A stretch of 64,000 nt of DNA from contig JAGIBK010000003.1 of the NCBI GenBank assembly GCA_017744355.1, positions 304,547 to 368,546 on the forward strand. Reading direction: 5' to 3'. The position numbers and the translations under genes were made by a program. Below the pieces are notes generated by a model that did no database searches, was not told where the DNA came from, and saw only the letters and a program-made list of their open reading frames with translations. Source of the DNA: a bacterium (GTDB taxonomy: Bacteria > Cyanobacteriota > Sericytochromatia > S15B-MN24 > UBA4093). Positions 27,338-35,878 of this stretch are shown here, piece after piece; position 1 is the first letter of the stretch, and the number at the start of each line of letters is the position of its first letter.

Positions 27338-28777
27338 CTACGCCTTTTTGCCCAGCACGCTGTGGCGGAAGCCGTACGAGAAGTAGCAGATCAGGCCGAT
27401 GGTGAGCCAGATCCCGAAGCGGATCCAGGTCTCATGGGGCAGCGAGATCATCATGTAGCCGCAGGCCCCGACCGTGCCCAGCGCGATCACCGGCAGCATG
27501 GGAGCGCGGAAGCCGCGCTTCCACTCGGGATGCTTGACGCGCAGCACCCACACCCCGATCGCCGCCATGATGAAGGCGAAGAGGGTCCCGATGTTGGCGA
27601 GCTCCGCCACCAGCGAGATGGGGGTGAAGGCCGCGAGGCAGGCGATCGCCACCCCGGTCATGATGGTGGTGACGTAGGGGGTGCCGAAGCGGGGGTGGAC
27701 CTTGGTGAAGACCTTGGGCAGCAGGCCGTCGCGGGCCATGGCGAAGAAGATGCGGGGCTGGCCCATCATCAGCACGACCAGCACCGAGGTGATGCCCGTG
27801 ACCGCGCCCACCGAGAGGAGGGCGGCCGCCCAGCCCTTGTTGACGTAGTCGAGGGCGAACGCGAGCGGTGCCGGGTTGTTGAGCAGTTCGGGGTAGAGCG
27901 ACTGGGGCACGACGCCGGTGAAGATGGCCGCGATCACGATGTAGAACACGGTGCAGACCAGCAGCGAGGCGATAAGGCCGATCGGCAGGTCCCGCTGGGG
28001 GTTCTTGACCTCCTCGGAGACCGTCGAAACGGCGTCGAAGCCGATGTAGGCGAAGAAGATGGTCGCCGCCCCGGTCATGACCCCGCCGAAGCCCTTGGGC
28101 ATGAAGGGGGTCCAGTTGCCCGGGTTGACGTGGCCGAGCATCAGGGCGATGAAGAGGATCAGGACCAGCACCTTGAGGATGACGAACAGGGTGCTGACGT
28201 TGGCGCTCTCCTTGATCCCGCGGATCAGCAGGGTCATGACCGCCAGAGCGATCACGAAGGCCGGCACGTTCATGATGGCGCCCGGGACCACGCCCGGGGC
28301 GTTCACGAAGGCACTTGGCAAGGTGATGCCGATGTTGTGGAGGATTTTGACGAAGTACCCCGACCATCCGATGGCGACAGCGGATGAGGCCACCACGTAT
28401 TCCAGGATGAGAGCCCACCCGATGAGCCAGCCGAAGATCTCGCCGAAGGCCGAATAGGCGTAGGTGTAGGCGCTGCCCGAGGCCGGGATCATCGAGGCGA
28501 GCTCGGCGTAGGCGAGGGCGGCGAAGGCGCAGGCGATCCCCGCGAAGATGAAGGAGAGGATGATCCCGGGCCCGGCCCACTTGGCGGCCGCGGTGCCCGT
28601 GATGACGAAGATGCCGGTGCCGATGATCGCCCCGATGCCGAGCGCGGTCAGGTCGAGGGCGCCGAGGACCCGTTTGAGGCCCGAGTCCTGAAACTCGCCC
28701 ACGGGCTTGCGAACCATCAGGCGTCTCAAGATGGAAGGGGGCATCCGGTCTTCGGTTTGGGTCACGCTCAACTTCAT
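27338..28777 (-). CDS. APC-superfamily amino acid permease
   Basis: A 479-residue cationic-type amino acid/proton symporter with about twelve membrane segments. The first helix has GIGAIIGTGIFVITGTAAAKWAGPGIILSF, the substrate-binding unwound segment of the family. A second signature is FFAYIGFDAVSTVSEEVKNPQRDLPIG. Closest in style to the YhdG/CAT branch. The ATG at 28777 has AGGAG directly against it, too close to work well. A TTG two codons in (28771) would have a six-base spacing and may be the true start. A good sigma-70-type promoter lies about 90 bases upstream. The substrate cannot be assigned. Confidence 0.9.
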   Translation of the reverse strand: MKLSVTQTEDRMPPSILRRLMVRKPVGEFQDSGLKRVLGALDLTALGIGAIIGTGIFVITGTAAAKWAGPGIILSFIFAGIACAFAALAYAELASMIPASGSAYTYAYSAFGEIFGWLIGWALILEYVVASSAVAIGWSGYFVKILHNIGITLPSAFVNAPGVVPGAIMNVPAFVIALAVMTLLIRGIKESANVSTLFVILKVLVLILFIALMLGHVNPGNWTPFMPKGFGGVMTGAATIFFAYIGFDAVSTVSEEVKNPQRDLPIGLIASLLVCTVFYIVIAAIFTGVVPQSLYPELLNNPAPLAFALDYVNKGWAAALLSVGAVTGITSVLVVLMMGQPRIFFAMARDGLLPKVFTKVHPRFGTPYVTTIMTGVAIACLAAFTPISLVAELANIGTLFAFIMAAIGVWVLRVKHPEWKRGFRAPMLPVIALGTVGACGYMMISLPHETWIRFGIWLTIGLICYFSYGFRHSVLGKKA

Positions 28778-28864
28778 CTCCTCGTCGACGTGTAGCCGGC
28801 GGCCCGCGAGGCGCGCCAGCGGTCCAGGATATCACAAGCGCGCCCTTGGCGCGAAATTCCAGCC

Positions 28865-28894
28865 ACTATAACAAAGGGGGCGAAAACGTATCAA
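28865..28894 (-). promoter_or_regulatory. Sigma-70-type promoter of the permease gene
   Basis: TTGATA (28894-28889), an 18-base spacer and TATAGT (28870-28865) on the minus strand. Both hexamers are close to consensus. It points at the permease, whose start lies about 88 bases downstream. Confidence 0.65.
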
Positions 28895-29009
28895 GTCACC
28901 CCTTGCAGATGAGGGCAAATCAGCAGGCAAACATGGTCCATCCCGCCGATGGCGGCACGACCCTCGCCCCCTAGAATCGCAGCAAGCGACACTTGACAGG
29001 GGGTGCGTC

Positions 29010-29441
29010 ATGCCGCGAAATAGCCGCTTTTCGGCCAAATTCCAGGGGTTGGCCGTACCGCTCGCAGGCCTGGCCCTGATCGGGGGCGGCCTCCCGTCCA
29101 GCGCGTGGGCAGCGCCCCCAAGCGGCTGGATCGAGCCGCCTCCGGCGGTCGTCATCAGCGCCACCCAGCGCACCCAGACCGACCTGGAGATCCTGCAGGC
29201 CGCCATCGAGGCCTATCGCGGGCAGCACTTCTTCAAGTACCCCGAGGCATCGAGCCTGCCCGAGCTGGTGCGACTGCTCTCCGCGCGGCGGCTCCTGCCC
29301 ACCGGCTACAAGCCGAGCTTCACGGTGGCCGAGTTCCGGGCCGACCGCAAGGGCTACAAGATCAGCGCCCAAACGGAGGGCGAGGTGCTCACCATCGAGA
29401 CGCCCGAGCGTTTCGATCCCTTCTGGTCCTTCCTGTGGTGA
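29010..29441 (+). CDS. Secreted protein of unknown function
   Basis: A 143-residue protein with a Sec signal peptide (about residues 1-35: a charged start, the hydrophobic LAVPLAGLALIGGG, then SSAWA-A as a cleavage site). The mature part of about 108 residues starts Pro-rich. It continues with a helix (TDLEILQAAIEAYRGQHFFKYPEASSLPELVRLLSARRLLP) that resembles the helical region of type II-secretion pseudopilins and competence proteins after their N-terminal methylation helix. It ends in beta strands (KGYKISAQTEGEVLTIETPE). No family was recognised with certainty. AGGGGGTG precedes the start. Confidence 0.7.
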   Translation: MPRNSRFSAKFQGLAVPLAGLALIGGGLPSSAWAAPPSGWIEPPPAVVISATQRTQTDLEILQAAIEAYRGQHFFKYPEASSLPELVRLLSARRLLPTGYKPSFTVAEFRADRKGYKISAQTEGEVLTIETPERFDPFWSFLW

Positions 29442-29459
29442 GGCCCCAAGGCATGAAAA

Positions 29460-29485
29460 GGGCCCGGTCGGTTTCGACCGGGCCC
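29460..29485. terminator. Bidirectional terminator
   Basis: An 11-bp GC-rich stem (29460-29470 with 29475-29485) with a 4-base GTTT loop sits between two convergent genes. It has GTTTTC after it on the plus side and CTTTTC on the minus side. Confidence 0.8.
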
Positions 29486-29505
29486 TCGACGTTTTCGAAG
29501 CGGCG

Positions 29506-30354
29506 TTAGAGCAGGCTCGTGATGCGGGCGCGGAGCTTGCGCATGCACTCCTGGCCCTGGTCGAAGCCGACCATCCGCGAGATCGCCATGCCCAGGCGAT
29601 CCGACAGGTCGACCATCTGACCGAAGGTCACGTTCTCGAGGTCGGCGAGGCCCATCTCCCGGCAGGCCGAGTCGACCAGGTTGTTGGCGACCTCGTACCC
29701 CACGTACTCCATGACGATCAGGGCGAAGGAGTCGAAGCGGGTGCGCTGGATGGGGGCCGAGGCCAGGTCCGGGCCGTGGTCGGCGCTGTGGGCGACGGCC
29801 GCACCGGTGTAGAGGAGGCTCTTGAGGGCGCCGCAGGTCTCCAGCTCGCCGAGGCGCGACTCCGCGAAGAACTGGGCGAGGGTGAACGAGCGGGGCAGCT
29901 TGCGCATCCAGTGGGGGATCCACTCGGGCGGGTCCTGGCGGTCCCACTGGAAGGCGTCCAGGGCGTCCTGGGTGTAGGAGACCGCGGTCGTCAGGTCCGC
30001 GATGAGGCCCTTGTAGTGGTGGCACTCGTCCATGCGGCGCATGCCTTCGAGCAGGACCCAGTCCACCTGACGCGAGATGTTGTGCTCGGGGATCTCCTCG
30101 GGGGCGCACTCGACGACCTTGAAGGTGCCGACCTTCCACCAGCAGATGATCCGGAACATGGCGTCCTCGCCGCGCAGGGCGTTGACCGCCGCGTACTTGA
30201 GGTTGCCGCCCACGAAGTACATCTCGGCAGCCTGGCCGATCTCGACTCGCGACAGCTCTAGCTTGGCCGTCTTCTGCTCCAGCTTGATGAGCTGTACCAG
30301 GTTGGGGAAACTGATAGAGGCGATATTGCCTTCCAGCAACGTGAGGTTCGCCAA
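29506..30354 (-). CDS. DUF4388 (PATAN-like) domain protein
   Basis: A 282-residue protein. The N-terminal 100 residues (LLEGNIASISFPNLVQLIKLEQKTAKLELSR, then AEMYFVGGNLKYAAVNALRGEDAMFRIICWWKVGTFKV) match the DUF4388/PATAN domain, seen in cyanobacterial PatA-type regulators and in gliding-motility or signalling proteins. The remainder is helical, with no response-regulator domain attached, so it may act as an adaptor. I choose TTG 30354 because GGAAAGGGA lies seven bases upstream; the frame is open for another 20 codons without a good start. No partner gene is adjacent. Confidence 0.7.
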   Translation of the reverse strand: MANLTLLEGNIASISFPNLVQLIKLEQKTAKLELSRVEIGQAAEMYFVGGNLKYAAVNALRGEDAMFRIICWWKVGTFKVVECAPEEIPEHNISRQVDWVLLEGMRRMDECHHYKGLIADLTTAVSYTQDALDAFQWDRQDPPEWIPHWMRKLPRSFTLAQFFAESRLGELETCGALKSLLYTGAAVAHSADHGPDLASAPIQRTRFDSFALIVMEYVGYEVANNLVDSACREMGLADLENVTFGQMVDLSDRLGMAISRMVGFDQGQECMRKLRARITSLL

Positions 30355-30513
30355 GAGTCGGTCCCTTTCCGCATCGGTTCTGGGGAGAGCCCAGCCGCAA
30401 GAGGGCGGGCGCACCCCTCATTATACCTCAGGTCGGCCCCTACTTAGGGCGGCTAAAAATACTGGTCCTCTTGCAGTGAGTCACAGGGACCCGTCGCCGC
30501 GAGCGCGGCTTTA

Positions 30514-32067
30514 TCAGGGGCTCTTACTCGCGACCGCCGGGCGCCTGCGCCCGAGGGCTGCCAGCAGCGGCACGCGGAGCACGACCAAGAGGCCCGCATA
30601 GGTCCCGAGGCCAAGCGCACCCAGGATCACGAGCTGCAGGAGAGCGCCGAACTGACCTTCACCGGGCAGCCACCAGCGGGCGACGCCGGTCAGCGCGGTG
30701 GCTGCCAGGGCCGCGACGAGGGCCTTGAGGGCGGTCGGTGCGGTGGGCGAGAGGCCCAGCTTGCCAAGATCCCGGCGCAAGAGCAGGCCCAGGATGAGCA
30801 TGTTCAGCACGGTCACGAGGGTCGTGGAGAGGGCGAGTCCCTTGAGGCCGTAACGCACGAAGTAGGAGTTCAGCAGGAAGTTGGTGCCGATGGAGGCGAT
30901 GGTCACCATGAGCGGGACGCGGCTCTTGTTCTGGGCGTAGAAGACCCGGGTGAAGAGGTCGCGGGTGGCGTAGGCCACGATCGAGAGGGCGACGATCGCA
31001 AGCACCGTGGCGGTGGCGGCCGTGTCCTGGGCGGTGAAGGCGCCACGCTCGAAGGCCAGCCGCACCGCGCTCTCGCCGAGCACGATGAGCAGCCCCGTCA
31101 TGGGCAGAGTCGTCAGCACGATGGTCTGGAGGCCCTTGTTGAGCCAGCCGTGCAGGCCGTCGCGATCGCCCGCGGCCGCCGCCTCCGTCAAGCGGGGGAA
31201 CATGGGCACCAACAGGGCCGTGAGCATGATCCCAAGCGGCAGCTGGATGAGCAGGTTCGAGTAGTTGAAGACACTGATGGCCCCCGAGCCCACCTTCGAG
31301 CAGAAGGCCGTGCCAATGGCCACGTTGATCGAGCCCACCGAGCTCGACAGGGCCGCCGGGACCAGCATCCGCAGCATGTCGACGAAGCCCGGGTGGGTGA
31401 GAGGCGCCGGGCGCAGGGGCGCGCCCTGGGCGATCTCCTTCCAGTCGCGCACGACGGGCCAGGCCTGCAAGAGCAGCTGACCCACGGCGCCCGCAAGGGT
31501 GCCCCAGGCGATCGCGAGCGGCGACGAGGTCAAGAAGACCAGCCCGATGACCGCGAGGCTCGACACCATGGGCGACAGGCTCGAATTGGCGAACTTGCCC
31601 CGGACGTTGCTGACGCCGCACAGGGCCCCCACCAGGCCGCCGATCATGATGAGCGGGGCCATGATGCGCAGCTGGACGACGGCCAGGTCGTGCGCCTCGG
31701 AGGAAAGGCTCGGCCCGGTGACGGTGATGACCCACGGCGCCAGGGCGAAGACCAAAGCGGCGAACAGCCCCGTCAAAAGGGCCGTGCCCAAGAGGATGGT
31801 GAGCAGCACCCCCGGGACCTGGTCGCGCTCTCCTCGGGTCTCGAGGCGGGTCACCGCCCCCATGGTCGCCAGGTGGAAGGGGCCGTTGAGGCCGCCGAGC
31901 ATGATGAGGAAGAGCGCGGGCAGGATGTAGGCGACGGTGTTGGCGTCCTTGACCAGGCCCGCCCCGTAGGCGCCGGCGACCACGCTCTCGCGCAGGAAAC
32001 CCGCCCCCTTGCTCACGAGGAGCAGGGCGGCCATCACGCCGCTCGCCCGAGCGAGCTTAGACGCCAC
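30514..32067 (-). CDS. murJ: Lipid II flippase MurJ
   Basis: A 517-residue MOP-superfamily flippase with about fourteen membrane segments. It moves undecaprenyl-linked peptidoglycan precursor across the inner membrane. The N-terminus (ASGVMAALLLVSKGAGFLRESVVAGAYGAG) is the usual MurJ/MviN opening, and the NGPFHLATMGAVTRL segment follows the conserved second loop. The start overlaps the end of the phosphatase gene upstream by 11 bases, so the two are coupled. Confidence 0.93.
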   Translation of the reverse strand: MASKLARASGVMAALLLVSKGAGFLRESVVAGAYGAGLVKDANTVAYILPALFLIMLGGLNGPFHLATMGAVTRLETRGERDQVPGVLLTILLGTALLTGLFAALVFALAPWVITVTGPSLSSEAHDLAVVQLRIMAPLIMIGGLVGALCGVSNVRGKFANSSLSPMVSSLAVIGLVFLTSSPLAIAWGTLAGAVGQLLLQAWPVVRDWKEIAQGAPLRPAPLTHPGFVDMLRMLVPAALSSSVGSINVAIGTAFCSKVGSGAISVFNYSNLLIQLPLGIMLTALLVPMFPRLTEAAAAGDRDGLHGWLNKGLQTIVLTTLPMTGLLIVLGESAVRLAFERGAFTAQDTAATATVLAIVALSIVAYATRDLFTRVFYAQNKSRVPLMVTIASIGTNFLLNSYFVRYGLKGLALSTTLVTVLNMLILGLLLRRDLGKLGLSPTAPTALKALVAALAATALTGVARWWLPGEGQFGALLQLVILGALGLGTYAGLLVVLRVPLLAALGRRRPAVASKSP

Positions 32068-32644
32068 GGCGGCCCTCGAGATCGGCCAGGATCCACGTCA
32101 CCGCTTCGAGCAGGGTGGGCGCCACGAAGTCGGGCTCGACCTTCCACTGGTACTCGCCCGCAAGCACCCGCTCGCCGTAGCCCGAGGTCAAGAGCACCGT
32201 CTTGCAGCCGGCGTTCTGGCCGAGCTCCACGTCGGTGGCCTTGTCGCCGACCACGTAGGAAATCGACCGGTCGATATCGTGCTTGGCGCTGGCCTCGTCG
32301 ACCATCTGGGTCTCGGGCTTGCGGCACTTGCAGGCCTTGGTGTAGCGCATGTCGGTGCCGTCCGGCAGGTGCGGGCAGTAGTAGAGGTCGTCGAGGAAGG
32401 CCCCCTCTTCGAGCAAGAGGTCCGTCAAACGCTGGTGCAATACGTGGATGTGGCTCTCGGGGTAGTAGCCACGGGCAGGGCCCGACTGATTGGTGGTCAG
32501 GATCGCGAGCACGCCCGCCTCGTTGAGACGACGGATGGCCTCGCCGGCACCGGGAATGAGGTTGAGGTTGTGGGCCTCGTGGATGTAGCCGACTTCTTCG
32601 TTGATCGTGCCGTCACGATCGAGGAACACCGCAGCGCGCTTCAC
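32057..32644 (-). CDS. gmhB: D-glycero-D-manno-heptose 1,7-bisphosphate phosphatase (GmhB/HisB-N type)
   Basis: A 195-residue HAD-superfamily phosphatase. Motif I is FLDRDGTINEE (nucleophile Asp in DRDGT), motif II is LTTNQSG, and the late DD-type motif is VVGDKATDVELGQNAG. The zinc-binding insertion typical of GmhB and the HisB N-terminal domain is present (CPHLPDGTDMRYTKACKCRKP). GmhB acts in ADP-heptose synthesis for lipopolysaccharide or S-layer glycans, or as a phosphatase of related sugars. I take GTG 32644 because AAAGGAG lies ten bases upstream. No other heptose gene is nearby, so the substrate is inferred. Confidence 0.85.
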   Translation of the reverse strand: MKRAAVFLDRDGTINEEVGYIHEAHNLNLIPGAGEAIRRLNEAGVLAILTTNQSGPARGYYPESHIHVLHQRLTDLLLEEGAFLDDLYYCPHLPDGTDMRYTKACKCRKPETQMVDEASAKHDIDRSISYVVGDKATDVELGQNAGCKTVLLTSGYGERVLAGEYQWKVEPDFVAPTLLEAVTWILADLEGRRGV

Positions 32645-32830
32645 CTTGGGGCCGCTCCTTTGCACTAAGGGTCGCATGGACTCTCAACTTGACTGGACAG
32701 GGGCCCATTATAGCCCAGGCGGGGCGGGCGCGGGAGCCGTCGCCCCCGGCGCGGGCAAACCCATGCTAGAATGGCCCGATCTCACGCCCCTTGCCGGCCA
32801 TTGCCGCCCCTTCCTGCTCTCGGAGGCCCC

Positions 32831-33781
32831 ATGCGCACCGACCGGATCTTCGCCCTCTTCTTGATCGCAGCTTGCCTACTTGCGGCCCTCTCCGGCTGGT
32901 GGCGCGCTCCGCGCGAGCGCGCGAGCACGTCGCTCACCATGGACGGGGCGGGCAGCGCCCAGGTCGCCATCATCGACGTGTACGGCACCATCGCGGACGG
33001 CACGCCGGACGAAGGGCTGTTCGGCAGCCGTGCGGCCTCGGCCACCCGCCTGATCAAGGCGATTCGTTCCGCCGAGAAGGACCAGGTCAAGGCCATCCTC
33101 CTGCGCATCAACTCACCCGGCGGCACCGCCGCGGCCTCGCAGATGGTGTACGAGGAGCTGATGCGCCTGCGCAAGGCCGGCAAGATCAAGATCGTCACCG
33201 GCATGGGCGACGTGACGGCCTCGGGCGGCTACTACATCGCCGCGGCCTCCGACCACATCGTCGCCAACCCCGCGACCACCACGGGCTCCATCGGGGTGAT
33301 CCTGCACGTGCAGAACGTCCAGAAGCTCTTCGACAAGCTCGGCATCGGCGAGACGACCATCCAGAGCGGCCCCCGCAAGGACATCCTCTCGCCCTTCCGG
33401 CCCATGCGCCCCGACGAGCGCGCCATCCTGCAGGCCCTGGTCGACGACACCTACCAGCAGTTCCTCTCCGCGGTCGTCGCGGGCCGCAAGATGCCCCTCG
33501 ACAAGATCAAGCCCCTCGCGGACGGGCGGGTCTTCACCGGCAGCCAGGCGCAGAAGGTCGGCCTGGTGGATAGCCTGGGCAACTACCAAGACGCCCTCAC
33601 CAAGGCCGCGAGCCTCGCCGGCATCAAGGGCGAGCCCAAGACCCGCAACTACACGAGCGGCAGCTTCTTCGAGGGGGTCTTCCCCAGGCTCGAGAGCAAG
33701 CTCCCCGGCTGGGCGTCGAGCCTGCTCGCCCACGAGCCCAAGGCAGGCTGGAACAAGATCCCCCTCACCCTGATGGAGTAG
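32831..33781 (+). CDS. sppA: Signal peptide peptidase SppA (short form)
   Basis: A 316-residue membrane-anchored Ser/Lys protease of the SppA/S49 family. One N-terminal membrane segment (about residues 6-24) is followed by the crotonase-like fold: LLRINSPGGTAAASQMVYEEL, then GMGDVTASGGYYIAAASDHIVANPATTTGSIGVI. The serine in ASGGYYIA is the nucleophile; the general-base lysine is probably in DKIKPLADGRVFTGSQA or nearby. It degrades leftover signal peptides in the inner membrane. I start it at ATG 32831 with CGGAGG upstream. The following membrane protein gene begins four bases after the stop. Confidence 0.92.
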   Translation: MRTDRIFALFLIAACLLAALSGWWRAPRERASTSLTMDGAGSAQVAIIDVYGTIADGTPDEGLFGSRAASATRLIKAIRSAEKDQVKAILLRINSPGGTAAASQMVYEELMRLRKAGKIKIVTGMGDVTASGGYYIAAASDHIVANPATTTGSIGVILHVQNVQKLFDKLGIGETTIQSGPRKDILSPFRPMRPDERAILQALVDDTYQQFLSAVVAGRKMPLDKIKPLADGRVFTGSQAQKVGLVDSLGNYQDALTKAASLAGIKGEPKTRNYTSGSFFEGVFPRLESKLPGWASSLLAHEPKAGWNKIPLTLME

Positions 33782-33785
33782 GGCC

Positions 33786-34322
33786 ATGCTCGAATCGGTC
33801 TATCAATCGATCTTTAGGCCCCGCTCGCCCTTGCTCCCCCTCTCCATGGCGGGAGCCTGGGCGCTCTTCCTCGTGCTCAGCGTCCTCGAAGGCCTCGACC
33901 TCGCGGGCACCTTCGGCGCGGGCGGGGCGGGGGTGCTCTTCCTGACGCTCGGGCTCTTCGCCCTCAAGGTGATCGGGTGGTTCTGGCTGTCGTCGGCGGC
34001 TTCCCTCTTTGCCGAGCTGATGGGCGGCGAGGGCGACGGCGAAGCCACCATGCGCGCCCTGGCGGCCTCGGTGGCCCCGGCCATCCTGCTCGCGCCTCTG
34101 CACGCGCTCGCGCCGCGCTTCCCGCGCCTCGCGTCGCTTCTGAGCTTCGCGATCAGCCTGTGGGTGCTGGTCAACATGGTGCGCGCCATCGCCCAGGCGC
34201 ATCGCTTCGGCCGCAGCCACGCCACCCTCTGCCTGATCGGCGCTCTCGGGATGGCCGGGCTGGGCTTCGCCGCCCTCCTCTTCCTGCCCATCGTGGCGAT
34301 CGCCCTGCTGCTCGGGCCCTGA
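33786..34322 (+). CDS. Yip1-like small membrane protein
   Basis: A 178-residue integral membrane protein with about five hydrophobic segments: 16-36, 44-62, 65-80, 128-145, 155-176. Its length and layout resemble the Yip1 domain family (MLESVYQSIFRPRSP is a common kind of start for bacterial Yip1 proteins: short amphipathic lead, then membrane helices). It directly follows sppA, so it may assist protein quality control in the membrane, but no function can be stated. A strong terminator follows. Confidence 0.65.
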   Translation: MLESVYQSIFRPRSPLLPLSMAGAWALFLVLSVLEGLDLAGTFGAGGAGVLFLTLGLFALKVIGWFWLSSAASLFAELMGGEGDGEATMRALAASVAPAILLAPLHALAPRFPRLASLLSFAISLWVLVNMVRAIAQAHRFGRSHATLCLIGALGMAGLGFAALLFLPIVAIALLLGP

Positions 34323-34326
34323 TGAC

Positions 34327-34359
34327 GAACGCCCCGCCTCCTTAGGAGGCGGGGCGTTC
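34327..34359. terminator. Bidirectional terminator between the Yip1-like gene and folD
   Basis: A 15-bp perfect GC-rich stem (34327-34341 with 34345-34359) with a TTA loop, followed by AGCTTTT on the plus strand. It lies between convergent genes. Confidence 0.85.
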
Positions 34360-34371
34360 GAGCTTTTGGGC

Positions 34372-35232
34372 TCAGTTCCCCTGGGCCCGGTAGGCCTCGA
34401 GGGTGTTGCGGAGCAGGACCGCGATGGTCATGGGCCCCACCCCGCCGGGTACCGGCGTCAGGTAGCCCGCCACCTCTTGGACCCCTTCGAAGTCCACGTC
34501 GCCCACCAGGCGACCGTCAGGTAGGCGGTTGATGCCCACGTCGATCACGACGGCACCGGGCTTGATCATCTCGGCCGTGATGAACGCAGGCCGGCCCACC
34601 GCCGCCACCACCACGTCGGCGCGGCGCAGGACCGCGGGCAGGTCCTTGGTCCGACTGTGGCACAGGGTCACGGTGGCGTCCGCGTTGGTCAAGAGGGCCG
34701 CGACCGGCCGCCCCACGATGGTCGAGCGACCCACGACCGCCGCCTCCAGGCCTGCGATCGCAACCCCTTCGCGCTTGAGAAGCTCAAGAACCCCGGCCGC
34801 CGTGGCGGGCACCATGGTCGGGGCACCCTGCACAAGGCGTCCGGCGTTGTAGGGATGGAAGCCGTCCACGTCCTTGAGCGGGTCGATGGCTTCCAGGATC
34901 CGGCGCTCGTCGATGGCCTTGGGCAAGGGCAGCTGCACCAGGATGCCGTGGACCGCAGGGTCCGCATTGAGCTGGGCGATCTCGTCGAGCAGGGCGGCCT
35001 CGGTCGTCTCGGCGGGCAGGACCACGCTGTGCGAGGCGAAGCCCACGCGATCGCAGGCCCGGCCCTTGTTGCGGACGTAGACCGCCGAGGCGGGGTCCTC
35101 CCCCACCACCACCACCGCGAGGCAGGGCTTCATGCCGCCCTGGGCGTCGATGGCCTGGACCGTCTCCTTGACCTCGGCCTCGATGGCCGAAGCGATGCGT
35201 TTCCCGTCGATGATGCGCGCGCGTTGAGTCAC
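34372..35232 (-). CDS. folD: Methylenetetrahydrofolate dehydrogenase/cyclohydrolase FolD
   Basis: A 286-residue bifunctional enzyme interconverting methylene-, methenyl- and formyl-tetrahydrofolate. The catalytic Tyr-Lys pair is in SAVYVRNKGRACDRVG. The substrate loop GILVQLPLP and KDVDGFHPYNAGRL and the nucleotide-binding VVGRSTIVGRPVAALL motif are all present, and the protein ends with TPVPGGVGPMTIAVLLRNTLEA. I start at GTG 35232 (AAGGGG five bases upstream) rather than the longer frame. Confidence 0.96.
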   Translation of the reverse strand: MTQRARIIDGKRIASAIEAEVKETVQAIDAQGGMKPCLAVVVVGEDPASAVYVRNKGRACDRVGFASHSVVLPAETTEAALLDEIAQLNADPAVHGILVQLPLPKAIDERRILEAIDPLKDVDGFHPYNAGRLVQGAPTMVPATAAGVLELLKREGVAIAGLEAAVVGRSTIVGRPVAALLTNADATVTLCHSRTKDLPAVLRRADVVVAAVGRPAFITAEMIKPGAVVIDVGINRLPDGRLVGDVDFEGVQEVAGYLTPVPGGVGPMTIAVLLRNTLEAYRAQGN

Positions 35233-35280
35233 TTGATCCCCTTGTGTCGTGTCGCCTGCCCCCACTGGGGGCGAAAAAAT

Positions 35281-35688
35281 TCAGTAGCCCTTGGGCCGTT
35301 TGGCCGACATCTTGGCCATGAAGCGCTCCGCCTCGACGATGAAACGCTCATGCGTCCCTTCTGCGATCTTCTCGCGCTCGTCGTAAGCGGCCACCTTGAA
35401 CTCCAGCCGGCGGCCCGAGACCTTGACCAGCACCGCCTCGGCCTGGACGTTGTGGCCGATGGGCGTCGCCGCCAGGTGGCGCAGCGAGATTCCCGTGCCG
35501 ACGGTGGTCATGCCCGGCGGCAGGTAGGGAGAGACGGCATTGGCAGCCGCCTGCTCCACCAGGCCCACGATCGCGGGCGTCGCCAGGACCGGCAGCGCAC
35601 CCGAACCCATGGCGACCGCCGTGTTGTCGACGCTCACCACGCTCGGCGCATGCCCCAGGGCCCCCACCAGGTGATCGAGTTCTACCAT
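35281..35688 (-). CDS. Hotdog-fold thioesterase (FlK-like)
   Basis: A 135-residue hotdog-domain protein in the style of fluoroacetyl-CoA thioesterase and other single-domain acyl-CoA thioesterases. It carries PAIVGLVEQAAANAV (the buried helix with the catalytic Glu), VGTGISLRHLAATPIGHNVQAEAVL (the typical His-containing strand pair) and EGTHERFIV at the end of the sheet. I start at ATG 35688 (MVELDHLVG). A TGGTACAAT extended -10 on the minus strand near 35760-35768 is its likely promoter. It is transcribed away from the encapsulin gene, and the two share a control region. Confidence 0.75.
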   Translation of the reverse strand: MVELDHLVGALGHAPSVVSVDNTAVAMGSGALPVLATPAIVGLVEQAAANAVSPYLPPGMTTVGTGISLRHLAATPIGHNVQAEAVLVKVSGRRLEFKVAAYDEREKIAEGTHERFIVEAERFMAKMSAKRPKGY

Positions 35689-35745
35689 CTCTTGCTCTTG
35701 CCTCTTGCTTTTAAGAAGACGTGCGGGACGGTGAGACCGGGGAAG

Positions 35746-35760
35746 TTCAAGCGGTTTGAA
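35746..35760. promoter_or_regulatory. Control region between thioesterase and encapsulin genes
   Basis: TTCAA-N5-TTGAA (35746-35760), an inverted repeat, overlaps the end of the extended -10 (TGGTACAAT, minus strand) of the thioesterase gene. It may be an operator. A possible -10 for encapsulin, GATAAC, is near 35830, without a good -35. Confidence 0.35.
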
Positions 35761-35878
35761 TTGTACCATGGCAGCAATCGAGAGATGGGCGCTTCGCCTC
35801 GCCACGAGCCGTGGAGGCCCTGGTTTCGTGATAACATGGGGCTGCTTGTCGTCCCGCCACGTCACAGGAGTTCGCCCC

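Noticed and set aside
32771-32830. Twenty extra N-terminal codons on sppA
   Set aside because: The extension is Pro-rich and precedes the membrane anchor without a Shine-Dalgarno; ATG 32831 has CGGAGG just upstream.
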